A DNA stretch of 36,330 bases, from positions 1-36,330 of the forward strand of contig NZ_LIQX01000118.1 of assembly GCF_001418475.1 (NCBI RefSeq), given 5' to 3'. The notes beneath the pieces are model-generated. The model had not been told where the DNA came from. It saw only the letters and a list, made by a program, of their open reading frames with translations, and searched no databases. Every line of letters starts with the position of its first letter. The first letter of the stretch is position 1. Position numbers and translations under genes: made by a program. The DNA is from Streptomyces ossamyceticus (lineage in GTDB: Bacteria > Actinomycetota > Actinomycetes > Streptomycetales > Streptomycetaceae). Of the stretch, positions 1 to 7,960 are shown piece by piece.

Positions 1-133
1 GGAGTGGGGCAGGACAGGCCGGGGCGGGGAGGCCGGGGACGGCACGGATGACATGGCAGGCTCCTCGCGGGAGGGAGACGGCGGAAGGAAGGGCCGCGCG
101 GGAATGCGATGGAACAACCGACCGACCTCTTGC

Positions 134-149
134 GTCAATGCTGTTGACA
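134..149 (+). promoter_or_regulatory. Operator-like inverted repeat over the -35 of the TetR gene
   Basis: GTCAA (134-138), five bases, then TTGAC (144-148) form a perfect inverted repeat. Its right arm is part of a consensus -35 hexamer TTGACA (144-149). No good -10 is visible at 17-18 bases. The site lies about 70 bases before the chosen ATG of the TetR gene, where a TetR protein would autorepress. The role is inferred from position and symmetry. Confidence 0.45.
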
Positions 150-217
150 TAAGGGGGCAGGCGGTCGTTCACTGCGGGCACACCGTGCCCGACCCCCGTG
201 GAGAGAGGACGACCGGC

Positions 218-940
218 ATGCCTAGCCGTGTCCCGCAGGAGCGCAGCCGCCGCCGACCCACCCGCTCCGGGGTCCTGCTCTCGGAGGACCTGATCGTCGA
301 GACCGGTCTGCGGCTGATCGGTGAGCACGGGCCCGAGGCGCTGAGCGTCCGGCGGCTCGGCGCGGCCCTCGGCTGCGACCCCTCAGCCCTCTACCGCTAC
401 TTCCACGACACCGACGACCTGGTGCTGGCCATCGCCGACCGGATCATCGGCGACGCGATGGCCGGGTTCGAGCCCGGCGACGACTGGGTGGCCGCGCTGC
501 GGGAGACGGCCCTGCGGGTCCGCGCCGGATATCTCGCGCATCCCCGGGCGGCAGCCCTGGCCTCGCACCGGGTGACCCGGCGGGAGAACGAGATCCGGGC
601 CGTGGAGACCGGCATCGCCCTGCTGATGTCCGCCGGTTTTGAGCCCGCCACGGCCGTCCGGTTCTACCTGGCCTTCATCGACACCGTGCTCAGCCACGCG
701 GCCACGGACGCGGCGTTCGCGGCGCTGCCGCGACAGCAGCGGGAGGCCGACCAGCGGGCCTGGAGGGACGTCTACCAGGACCTCGACCCGCAGGCGTACC
801 CGGCCCTGACCGCCGCCCGCGGCGAACTCCCCGGCATGGCCGACAGCGCCTTCGAGGACGCGGTGGACCTCCTCCTGGAAGCCCTCGCGGCCCGCGCACC
901 CGCGAACCGACGGAAGCGTACGGATGCCGTCGGCCGGTGA
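218..940 (+). CDS. TetR/AcrR-family transcriptional regulator
   Basis: A 240-residue regulator. The N-terminal helix-turn-helix (about residues 25-72) has the TetR pattern: a leading helix LIVETGLRLIGEHG, then VRRLGAALGCDPSALYRYF. The C-terminal part is alpha-helical, as expected for ligand binding and dimerisation (TetR_C-like). The ATG at 218 is chosen because GAGAGAGGA lies just upstream and the HTH starts at a normal distance; the frame is open further upstream (from 53) but that part does not look like protein. The gene converges on the ABC permease gene, so its target may be itself or something left of the window. The ligand cannot be predicted. The last codons run into a triplicated 52-53 bp repeat. 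Confidence 0.9.
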   Translation: MPSRVPQERSRRRPTRSGVLLSEDLIVETGLRLIGEHGPEALSVRRLGAALGCDPSALYRYFHDTDDLVLAIADRIIGDAMAGFEPGDDWVAALRETALRVRAGYLAHPRAAALASHRVTRRENEIRAVETGIALLMSAGFEPATAVRFYLAFIDTVLSHAATDAAFAALPRQQREADQRAWRDVYQDLDPQAYPALTAARGELPGMADSAFEDAVDLLLEALAARAPANRRKRTDAVGR

Positions 941-1080
941 GGCCCCGGGCACCCGTGAGCCGGCGGTGCGGCGTGGATGCCGTCGGCCGGTGAGACCCGC
1001 GCACCCGTGAACCGGCGCCGCGGCGCGGACCCCGCCGACCGGTGAGGACCCGGGCACCCGTGCCGGGCCGCCGCGCGCGG
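923..1080 (+). repeat. Three imperfect tandem copies of a 52-53 bp unit
   Basis: Units begin at 923, 976 and 1028. Each carries a GCCGNCGNCCGGTGAG core followed by a conserved GCACCCGTG. The first unit contains the TetR stop codon; the other two fill the gap before the convergent ABC permease gene. It looks like local tandem duplication of the gene end. No function is evident. Confidence 0.6.
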
Positions 1081-1110
1081 GCGGCTGGGCCCCGGCCCGG
1101 TGTGGACGCG

Positions 1111-3402
1111 CTACGCCACCGCGCCCAGCGTGTCCGCGAGGCGGCGGCGGGCCGCGCGGAGTGCGGGGAGGACCGCGAGCGCCAGGGCGCCCAGCACCGC
1201 CGCCGCGGCGAAGAGCGACAGCACCACGGGGGAGGGGCCCCGCGCGATCCCGGCCCCGATACCGCTGGAGCTGCCCTGCGCGTCGATCAGCCAGTGGGCG
1301 AGCGGAAGCCCCAGCGCCAGGGCGACCGCCGTCGCGGCGAGGGCGGTGCACCCGGTGGCCGTGACGGTGATGCCGGTGATCTGCCGCGGTGACAGCCCGA
1401 TCGCCTTCAGCGCCAGCAGATCCCGCTCGCTCTCGCGGACCGTGCCGCCGATGGCCGTCAGCAGTTCGACGAGCCCGATGAGGGCGAGGACTCCCAGCAG
1501 GCCCACGACGACACCGCGCAGCGGCGACAGACCGTCGGCGGGATTGGTCACCGTGTGTACGTCCAGCCGGCCCGGTCCGGCCGCGGCGGTCAGTTCGGCG
1601 GCGACCCGCCGCGGATCCGCCCCGTCGCGCAGTCGTACCTGGTAGAGCGTCGGCCGCAGCCCGGGGTCGTTCTCCCGCAGGGTGTCGAGCGAGGTGGAGA
1701 TGGTCCGGCCCGCGTTCTCCGGCTCGATGCTGCGGCCCACGATGTGCAGGATCTGGGGCCGGCCGGCCACGGTCAGCCGCACCCAGTCGCCGACCGCTAC
1801 GTCCAGCAGGTCGAGCAGACCCTGCCCGGCCACCGCCTCGTCGGGACCATGGGCGGGCCGGCCCTCGGCCAGCGTGAACGGGTACGGCTCCGCCTCCGTG
1901 CCGATGCCCCGCAACGCGATCGTGGCCGTCTGGCCCGACACCAGGGCCGCCACCTCGACACCCGGATGGGCGGCGGCGACCTCCGGGGCGCGCGCCAGGA
2001 GCGCCCGGGCCTCCGCGTCGCCGAGGCCGTCGCCGGCGCGGACGGTGAGCGCCGACGCCAGACCCATCCGCTCCGGCTCGCTGTGGAAGCGGTCGATGGT
2101 CGTCCACGCGCTCATCGCCACCACGATCAGCGTCAGTGGCAGCGCGAGACGGGCGATGGTGGCCAGGGACCGCGCACGGCGGGTGAACGCCCGGTGCCAG
2201 CCGAGGACCAGCGCGGGCGGCAGCCCGACACCGAGCGCCCGCCGGGCCACTCCCGACAGCCGTCCGCCGGCCGGTACGGCGGCCCGCGACACCGGTACCG
2301 GGGGCACGCGCCCAGCCCGCCAGGCCGCGAGCCCCGTCGTCGCCCCGATGAACAGCACCACCCCCACCGGCACCGCGACGAGGGCGGCGGTGTGCCCCGG
2401 CATGCCCTGCCACAGGTCGACCGCGTCCCCGAGGCGTCCGGGCAGCAGCGGGCCCAGCGCCTGGGTGAGCGTCGCCGCGGCCACGGCACCCAGCAGCGCG
2501 TACGCCAGATGCTGGAGCAGGAAGATCCGCACCACCTGGCCCGGCGTGAAGCCGATCGCCTTCAGGATCGAGATGTCCCGCAGATGCCCCCGGATACGGG
2601 TGCCGATCGCCCCGTGCACCGCCAGCCCGGCGGCGACCAGCGCGCCCAGCCCGAACAGCCCCAGCACCAGACCGAGCAGCCGGTTGTCGCCCTCCGCCTC
2701 GGCCCGCGCCTGCTGCCAGGCGGAGACCTCGCTGACGGCACCGGCACCGAGCAGGGTGACGGCCCGCTGGACGGCGTAGTCGGTGTCGTCGGGGTCCGTC
2801 AGGCGCAGCCCGATCACCTGGCCCTGCTCGGCGGCGGTGCGGGGCAGGGTGGCCGGCTGGACCCAGACCAGGCCCGGCCGCTCGCCCTTGCGGTAGCGGG
2901 GCTCGGCGCTGTCGGCGACGCCCAGCACGGTCAGCTTCCCGCCGCCGGGCAGGGACAGCACGTCACCGGGGCCGGCGAGCAGGGTCCGGGCGAGGCTGCT
3001 CTCCAGCACCACACCCTCGGGGCGGCCGGGGTCCAGCCACCGGCCGGAGGTGAGCAGCGGCCGGCCCACCTCGGGCCGGTCGGAGGTGCCGCGCAGTTCG
3101 ACGGAGGCGCGGGTGCCGCGGGAGGTGACCGTGGTGTCGGCGGTCCGGTAGGGGCCGGCCGTGGACTCGACGCCCGCCAGCCGGGCCAGCTCGGACACCT
3201 CGGCGGAGGGGGCGGTGTGGATCCACACATGGGCGCCGCGGGACTGCGTGAACAGGCGCTGCCACGGGTTCGTCGCGTACCCGAAGAGCGTCGTCGCCAG
3301 CAGCAGGGACGTCACGATGCCGACGGTGGCCAGCACCAGGAACAGCGCCTCGCCCCGGTGGGTGCGCAGGTCCGAGTGCGCCCAGCGCAACATGGCTCGC
3401 AT
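1111..3402 (-). CDS. FtsX/MacB-type ABC transporter permease
   Basis: A 763-residue membrane protein with two FtsX-like permease blocks. An N-terminal membrane anchor (VLATVGIVTSLLLATTLFG) is followed by a large extracytoplasmic region. Three membrane helices follow near the middle (LLGLVLGLFGLGALVAAGLAVHG onward), then a second anchor and extracytoplasmic domain, and three C-terminal helices. Each block carries the family's cytoplasmic segment (DISILKAIGFTPGQV and DLLALKAIGLSPRQI). It starts three bases after the ATPase stop, so the pair is one transporter. Such systems usually act on periplasmic or outer-leaflet substrates (lipids, peptides, antibiotics) rather than importing nutrients. The ATG at 3402 is used; an in-frame ATG follows at 3393. 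The substrate is unknown. Confidence 0.92.
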   Translation of the reverse strand: MRAMLRWAHSDLRTHRGEALFLVLATVGIVTSLLLATTLFGYATNPWQRLFTQSRGAHVWIHTAPSAEVSELARLAGVESTAGPYRTADTTVTSRGTRASVELRGTSDRPEVGRPLLTSGRWLDPGRPEGVVLESSLARTLLAGPGDVLSLPGGGKLTVLGVADSAEPRYRKGERPGLVWVQPATLPRTAAEQGQVIGLRLTDPDDTDYAVQRAVTLLGAGAVSEVSAWQQARAEAEGDNRLLGLVLGLFGLGALVAAGLAVHGAIGTRIRGHLRDISILKAIGFTPGQVVRIFLLQHLAYALLGAVAAATLTQALGPLLPGRLGDAVDLWQGMPGHTAALVAVPVGVVLFIGATTGLAAWRAGRVPPVPVSRAAVPAGGRLSGVARRALGVGLPPALVLGWHRAFTRRARSLATIARLALPLTLIVVAMSAWTTIDRFHSEPERMGLASALTVRAGDGLGDAEARALLARAPEVAAAHPGVEVAALVSGQTATIALRGIGTEAEPYPFTLAEGRPAHGPDEAVAGQGLLDLLDVAVGDWVRLTVAGRPQILHIVGRSIEPENAGRTISTSLDTLRENDPGLRPTLYQVRLRDGADPRRVAAELTAAAGPGRLDVHTVTNPADGLSPLRGVVVGLLGVLALIGLVELLTAIGGTVRESERDLLALKAIGLSPRQITGITVTATGCTALAATAVALALGLPLAHWLIDAQGSSSGIGAGIARGPSPVVLSLFAAAAVLGALALAVLPALRAARRRLADTLGAVA

Positions 3403-3405
3403 CCG

Positions 3406-4155
3406 TCAGTCCCTCAGCTCCAGCACGGCGGGCACCCCCGCGCCGGGCGACGCGGCGCCGCCCAGCTCGACGTCGTCGGCTATCCGGCCGTCGAAGAAGC
3501 TGATCACCCGGTCCGCGGCGCTCGCCAGCCGGGCGTCGTGGGTGACGAGGAGGATCGTCTGGCCGCGCTGGTGGAAACGGGACAGCAGCCGCATCACCTC
3601 ACGGGTGCCCTTGCTGTCCAGGCTGCCCGCCGGCTCGTCGGCCAGCAGCAGGGGAGGGCGGTTGACCAGGGCGCGGGCCAGCGCGACCCGCTGCTGCTCG
3701 CCGCCCGACAACTCGCCCGGCAAGCTGCGCTCCTTGCCGGCGAGCCCCAGCTCGGCCAGCAGCTCCGCCCGCTCGGCGCGGGCCCGCCTGGCGGAGACCC
3801 CGGCCAGCAGCGCGGGGAGTTCCACGTTGTCCGCGACCGACAGATTGGAAACCAGGTTGAAGAACTGGAAGACGATGCCGATACGGCGGCGGCGCTCCAC
3901 GGCCCAGCGGGCCTCGCTGTAGGCGTCCGTGCGTTCGCCGTCCAGCCAGATGCTGCCGCTGTCCGGGCGCTGCAGTCCGCCGAGCAGATGCAGCAGCGTC
4001 GACTTGCCCGCGCCGGACGGGCCGGTGACGGCCACGAACTCGCCCCGCCGCACACACAGGTCCACCCCGCGCACGGCATGGGCGGGCGCGCCCTCCCCGT
4101 GATGGGTCTTGACGAGCCCCTCGGCCCGCAGCACAGCAGTGGGCGCCTCGCTCAT
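3406..4155 (-). CDS. ABC transporter ATP-binding protein (LolD/MacB type)
   Basis: A 249-residue ATPase. Walker A is GPSGAGKST (about residues 45-53), the Q-loop lies in FQFFNL, the signature is LSGGEQQRV, and Walker B is LLLADEP followed by the D-loop GSLD and the switch His in VTHD. This is the MacB/LolD/FtsE subfamily that partners FtsX-type permeases. Its ATG overlaps the padR stop by four bases, and the permease follows three bases after its own stop, so the three genes are translationally linked. The PadR protein is the obvious candidate regulator. Confidence 0.95.
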   Translation of the reverse strand: MSEAPTAVLRAEGLVKTHHGEGAPAHAVRGVDLCVRRGEFVAVTGPSGAGKSTLLHLLGGLQRPDSGSIWLDGERTDAYSEARWAVERRRRIGIVFQFFNLVSNLSVADNVELPALLAGVSARRARAERAELLAELGLAGKERSLPGELSGGEQQRVALARALVNRPPLLLADEPAGSLDSKGTREVMRLLSRFHQRGQTILLVTHDARLASAADRVISFFDGRIADDVELGGAASPGAGVPAVLELRD

Positions 4156-4667
4156 TCCGGCTTCTCCAGTTCCTCCTGGCAGCGCTCCAGCCAGTCGAGA
4201 TCGGCCTGGAGGTGCAGCATGGCGCCCTCGATGAGCAGCTGGGCGATGCGGTTGTCCCGGTGGTCGGCCGTGGCGAGTTTCGACAGATTGCGCATGGTGT
4301 TCAGGTAGTGGCGCCGTTGTCGGTTGATCAGGGTGATCTGGTCGGCGAGACCGGTCTGCGGGGCGAGCGCGAGCTTCATGAAGAACTCGTCCCGTACCCG
4401 CGGCTCGTCCGACGTCTCCTCGTACCAGGCGCTCAGCGCCTCCTGCCCGGCAGCGGTGAGGTGGTAGATCTTCTTGTTGGGCCGGCTCGACTGCTCGACC
4501 TCCTCGCCCTCGATCAGACCCGACTTCTCGAGGCGGCCGAGGGTCACATAGATCTGGCCGATGTTCGGCTGAGGGTACGCGGCGCCCAGGAGTTGCTCAA
4601 GGTCCTGCTTGAGCTCGTAGCCGTGGGCCGGGCCGCGCGCCAGCAAGGCCAGGAGGGGCAGGCGCAC
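4152..4667 (-). CDS. PadR-family transcriptional regulator
   Basis: A 171-residue PadR protein. The N-terminal winged helix (MRLPLLALLARGPAHGYELKQ) has the family's ARGPAHGYEL motif and a wing around YVTLGRLEKSGLIEGE. The C-terminal helices fit the dimerisation domain (PadR C-terminal / AphA-like). The GTG at 4667 is supported by AGGAGGA upstream and by the motif starting at once. It is the first gene of a PadR-ATPase-permease operon, a common arrangement in which the PadR protein represses an exporter until a drug or peptide is sensed. GTAT/ATAC inverted repeats lie just upstream. Confidence 0.95.
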   Translation of the reverse strand: MRLPLLALLARGPAHGYELKQDLEQLLGAAYPQPNIGQIYVTLGRLEKSGLIEGEEVEQSSRPNKKIYHLTAAGQEALSAWYEETSDEPRVRDEFFMKLALAPQTGLADQITLINRQRRHYLNTMRNLSKLATADHRDNRIAQLLIEGAMLHLQADLDWLERCQEELEKPE

Positions 4668-4711
4668 TCGAGCTGTCCTCCTCGCAGCCTCGTATTGTGT
4701 TCCAGGCCCTA

Positions 4712-4738
4712 GTATCGCCCATACCTAACGGGTATACA
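4712..4738. promoter_or_regulatory. Inverted-repeat operator between padR and the binding-protein gene
   Basis: ATACC (4721-4725), five bases, then GGTAT (4731-4735) is a perfect inverted repeat. A second overlapping pair is GTAT (4712-4715), five bases, ATAC (4721-4724). Read on the minus strand, TACTAG at 4714-4709 could serve as a -10 for padR; TATACA (4733-4738) could be a -10 for the plus-strand gene. The spacing suits a PadR dimer controlling both directions. The assignment is inferred. Confidence 0.5.
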
Positions 4739-4792
4739 TAGCCTCTGACTCCGGGCGAAGGTGCCCGGCGCCGGGTGCACCAGGAGGAACCT

Positions 4793-6061
4793 ATGCGGTG
4801 GATACGCGCCGCCGGTAGGGGCCTCCTCGTTCTCGCGGTGGTTCTGGCCGGTTACGGCGCCTCCGGCGCGCAGGCCCAGGGCGGGCTCCGGGGCCGCGGT
4901 CCGCTGACCCTGGCCACCGCGGGCGACCTCACCGGTTACCTCGGGCCCCTCCTGGAGGGCTGGAACCGCGCCCATCCCGCAGAGCGGGTCACCCTGGTCG
5001 AACTGCCGGACTCCGCGGACGAGACCCGCGCCCAGATGATCACCGATCTGCGCGGCGGCGACCGCGGCCGTTTCGACGTGCTCAACATCGACGTCACCTG
5101 GACCTCGGAGTTCGCCGCCGCCGGCTGGATCCGCCCGCTGCCGCGCAACCGTTTCCCGCTGGGCAGCTTCCTCCGGCCGGTCGTGGACACGGCGACGTAC
5201 GACGGGCAGCTGTACGCCGTCCCCTACGTCACCAACGCGGGTTTGCTGCTGTACCGCAAGGACGTCCTCGCCGAGGAGGGCGTCCCGCCGCCCCGCACCT
5301 GGGCCGAGCTGGAGCACTACGCGCGGACCATCGCGCCCGAGCACGGCCTCGACGGTTACGCCGGCCAGTTCCTGCCCTACGAGGGACTCACCGTCAACGC
5401 GGCCGAGGCCGTCTACTCGGCGGGCGGCACGATCCTCGGCGACGAGGGCGAACGTGTCACGGTGGGCTCGGCGGCCCGCGAGGGCATCGGGTTCCTCGCC
5501 CGCGGCGTACGCGACGGGTGGATACCCCGCGAGGCGCTGGAGTACAAGGAGGAGGAGTCCAAGCGGGCCTTCCAGGAAGGCCGGCTGCTCTTCCTGCGTA
5601 ACTGGCCCTACGCCTACGTCGGCGCCTCCGCCCCCGGTTCCGCAGTCGCCGGGAAGATCGGCGCCGCCCCGCTGCCCGGCCCCGACGGGCCCGGCACGAG
5701 TGTGCTCGGCGGCTCCAACCTCGCCGTCAACGCGCACGCCGAACACCCCGACACCGCCGCACGCCTGATCACGTACCTCACCAGTGAGCGCGTCCAACGG
5801 CAGGTCCTCACCCGGGGCGCGCTGCCCCCCGTGCGCGCGGATCTCTACCGGGACCCGGAACTGATCCGGGAGTTCCCCTATCTGCCGACGCTGCGCCGGA
5901 GCGTCCTCGCGGCCGCGCCGCGCCCCAAGAGCCCGCGCTACGACCAGGTCAGCATGGTCGTGCAGGCGGTCGTCCACGACGCGATGACGGGCCACTCGAC
6001 GCCCGAGGCCGCGGTGCGGCGGCTCACCCGGGAGCTGGCCGACATCTCCCGCCGCGGCTGA
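4793..6061 (+). CDS. Extracellular solute-binding protein, family 1 (sugar type)
   Basis: A 422-residue ABC solute-binding protein. It has a signal peptide (basic MRWIRAAGRG, then a hydrophobic stretch) and the family's sequence course (GWNRAHPAERVTLVELP; FDVLNIDVTWTSEFAAAGWIRPL; YAVPYVTNAGLLLYRKDVL; GRLLFLRNWPYAYV). These are typical of maltose/trehalose-type sugar-binding proteins. The ATG at 4793 has AGGAGG six bases upstream. At the expected lipobox (LAGYG) a Tyr occupies the Cys position, and a signal-peptidase-I-like AQA follows, so the product may be secreted rather than lipid-anchored. No permease or ATPase is adjacent. It could feed the next operon's permeases or be an orphan receptor. 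Confidence 0.9.
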   Translation: MRWIRAAGRGLLVLAVVLAGYGASGAQAQGGLRGRGPLTLATAGDLTGYLGPLLEGWNRAHPAERVTLVELPDSADETRAQMITDLRGGDRGRFDVLNIDVTWTSEFAAAGWIRPLPRNRFPLGSFLRPVVDTATYDGQLYAVPYVTNAGLLLYRKDVLAEEGVPPPRTWAELEHYARTIAPEHGLDGYAGQFLPYEGLTVNAAEAVYSAGGTILGDEGERVTVGSAAREGIGFLARGVRDGWIPREALEYKEEESKRAFQEGRLLFLRNWPYAYVGASAPGSAVAGKIGAAPLPGPDGPGTSVLGGSNLAVNAHAEHPDTAARLITYLTSERVQRQVLTRGALPPVRADLYRDPELIREFPYLPTLRRSVLAAAPRPKSPRYDQVSMVVQAVVHDAMTGHSTPEAAVRRLTRELADISRRG

Positions 6062-6093
6062 CCCTCTTCCCCTTACCGCGCCTCCGCGCCTAC

Positions 6094-6229
6094 TTACATG
6101 TTAGGTAACGCCCTCGTATCGACCTGCCTCCCCTTGGGTCGAAATATCCCTATATAAAGGGCCAGGCTCCAGATATCTGCTGTTCACTCGTTGACACCCC
6201 CGTGAAACGCCTACATAACATGCATGCAT
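6094..6229 (+). promoter_or_regulatory. Palindrome-rich leader of the alpha-glucosidase operon
   Basis: The AT-rich gap before the GH13 gene holds four symmetric elements: TTAC-N7-GTAA (6094-6108), CCCT-N6-AGGG (6148-6161), the perfect palindrome CAGATATCTG (6170-6179) and the perfect palindrome ATGCATGCAT (6220-6229). A consensus -35 TTGACA sits at 6191-6196, with possible -10s TACATA (6212) or TAACAT (6216) at 15 or 19 bases. The last palindrome overlaps the expected transcription start, a repressor position. GTTAGGTA (6100-6107) also occurs on the minus strand in the padR promoter. Confidence 0.5.
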
Positions 6230-6260
6230 AACCGTCAGCTCGCACAGACAGGCCAACGGG

Positions 6261-7907
6261 GTGAGCTCCAAGCGCATCGAATCGCGTCACTGGTGGCGTG
6301 ACGCAGTGATCTACCAGGTGTACGTCCGCAGCTTCCTGGACAGCACCGGCGACGGCGTCGGCGATCTCGCCGGGGTCCGGGCCGGACTGCCGTACCTCAA
6401 GAAGCTGGGTGTCGACGGCATCTGGCTGAGCCCCTTCTATCCCTCCCCGCAGCACGACCACGGCTACGACGTCGCCGACTACTGCGACGTCGACCCGCTC
6501 TTCGGCGACCTCGCCGAGTTCGACCTGCTGGTGGCGGCCGCCCGGCGGCTCGGCGTCAGGGTGCTCCTCGACATCGTGCCGAACCACTGCTCCAGCGAGC
6601 ACCCGTGGTTCCGCGAGGCCCTGGCCTCCGCGCCGGGCAGCGAGGCCCGCGCCCGCTTCCACTTCGCCGACGGGCGGGGAGCGGACGGGGCCGAGCCGCC
6701 CAACAACTGGCACGCCATGTTCGGCGGCCCCGCCTGGTCCCGCGTCACCGAGGCGGACGGCCGGCCCGGCCAGTGGTACCTGCACATGTTCACGCCCGAG
6801 CAGCCCGACTGGAACTGGCGTGACGCCGAGGTCGGCGCCCACTTCGACCGCGTCCTGCGCTTCTGGCTGGACCGGGGCGTCGACGGCTTCCGCATCGATG
6901 TTGCCGCCGGCCTCTTCAAGCACCCCGAGCTGCCCGACTCGCCGGACCCCGAGGCCGACGCCCGCACCCGTGACTCGGTCAACCCGCTCGCCTGGAACCA
7001 GCCCGAGGTCCACGACGTGTGGCGGCACTGGCGGGCGGTGTGCGAGGAGTACACCGAGCGGGACGGCCGCGAGCGGCTCCTCGTCGGCGAGGTCTCCGTC
7101 CCCACGGCACGCGAACACGCCCTGTACGTCCGCCCCGACGAACTCCACCAGGCGTTCTTCTTCGACCTGCTGAGCGCCACCTGGGACGCCGACGCCTTCC
7201 GCAAGGTCATCACCGAGGCCATGCAGGACATCGCGGGCACGGGATCCACCGTGACCTGGGTCCTCAACAACCACGACCAGGTCCGCACGGTCACCCGCTA
7301 CGGCGAGCCCGCCGTCGAGGGCAGCGGCCTCGGCGCCGCCCGCGCCCGAGCCGCCGCCCTGCTGATGCTGGCCCTGCCCGGAGCCGCCTACATCTACCAG
7401 GGTGAGGAACTGGGCCTGCCCGAGGTCGTCGACCTGCCCGACGACGTGCTCACCGACCCGATCTTCCACCGCACCGGCAGCCGCGCCCGGATCCGCGACG
7501 GCTGCCGGGTACCGCTGCCGTGGTCCGGGCAGGCCTCCCCGTTCGGCTTCACCTCCGGCGTCGAGGGCGCCAAGCCGTGGCTGCCGCAGCCCGAGTACTT
7601 CGCCGAGTACGCCACCGATCGCGCGCTCGCCGACACCCGCTCCTTCTGGCACCTCTACCGCGACGGTCTCCAACTGCGCGGCGCCCTGCCCCAGCTCGGC
7701 GAGGGCGAGATGCGCTGGCTGGACACCCAGCCCGGCGTCCTCGGCTTCGTCCGCGGCGACGGCCTGGTCTGCGCCGTCAACTTCGGCACCGCCCCCTCGC
7801 CCGCGCCCGTCGCCGGCACCCCCCTGCTGTCCAGCGGCCCCTGCCCGGCCGGGGTCCTCCCCGGCTCCACGGCCGCCTGGTGGATCGGCGACGACGCCGG
7901 TTCCTGA
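6261..7907 (+). CDS. aglA: GH13 alpha-glucosidase / oligo-1,6-glucosidase type
   Basis: A 548-residue cytoplasmic glycoside hydrolase family 13 enzyme; no signal peptide. All four conserved regions are present: DIVPNH, GFRIDVAAG (nucleophile D213), LLVGEVSVP (acid/base E277) and NNHDQVR (D339). The N-terminus WWRDAVIYQVYVRSFLDSTGDGVGDL marks the alpha-glucosidase/trehalulose-hydrolase branch. It would cleave alpha-glucosides imported by the three downstream genes; exact linkage preference cannot be read from sequence. The GTG start has only a weak ribosome site (AGG at 6250). It is the first gene of an operon and the binding lipoprotein follows after 53 bases. The symbol is given by family and context only. 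Confidence 0.93.
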   Translation: MSSKRIESRHWWRDAVIYQVYVRSFLDSTGDGVGDLAGVRAGLPYLKKLGVDGIWLSPFYPSPQHDHGYDVADYCDVDPLFGDLAEFDLLVAAARRLGVRVLLDIVPNHCSSEHPWFREALASAPGSEARARFHFADGRGADGAEPPNNWHAMFGGPAWSRVTEADGRPGQWYLHMFTPEQPDWNWRDAEVGAHFDRVLRFWLDRGVDGFRIDVAAGLFKHPELPDSPDPEADARTRDSVNPLAWNQPEVHDVWRHWRAVCEEYTERDGRERLLVGEVSVPTAREHALYVRPDELHQAFFFDLLSATWDADAFRKVITEAMQDIAGTGSTVTWVLNNHDQVRTVTRYGEPAVEGSGLGAARARAAALLMLALPGAAYIYQGEELGLPEVVDLPDDVLTDPIFHRTGSRARIRDGCRVPLPWSGQASPFGFTSGVEGAKPWLPQPEYFAEYATDRALADTRSFWHLYRDGLQLRGALPQLGEGEMRWLDTQPGVLGFVRGDGLVCAVNFGTAPSPAPVAGTPLLSSGPCPAGVLPGSTAAWWIGDDAGS

Positions 7908-7960
7908 GCCCCCACACCCCTCACACCGTCCGTTTCCCCTGCCCCGAAGGGACATCAACG

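Noticed and set aside
383..2413. Long open frame on the minus strand across the TetR gene and ABC permease
   Set aside because: It is a GC-rich shadow: Arg/Gly/Ala-rich, with no domain, while the competing frames encode recognisable families.
1555..4308. A 917-codon plus-strand open frame opposite the ABC operon
   Set aside because: It is the antisense of the ATPase and permease genes; Gln/Arg/Gly-rich with no motif.
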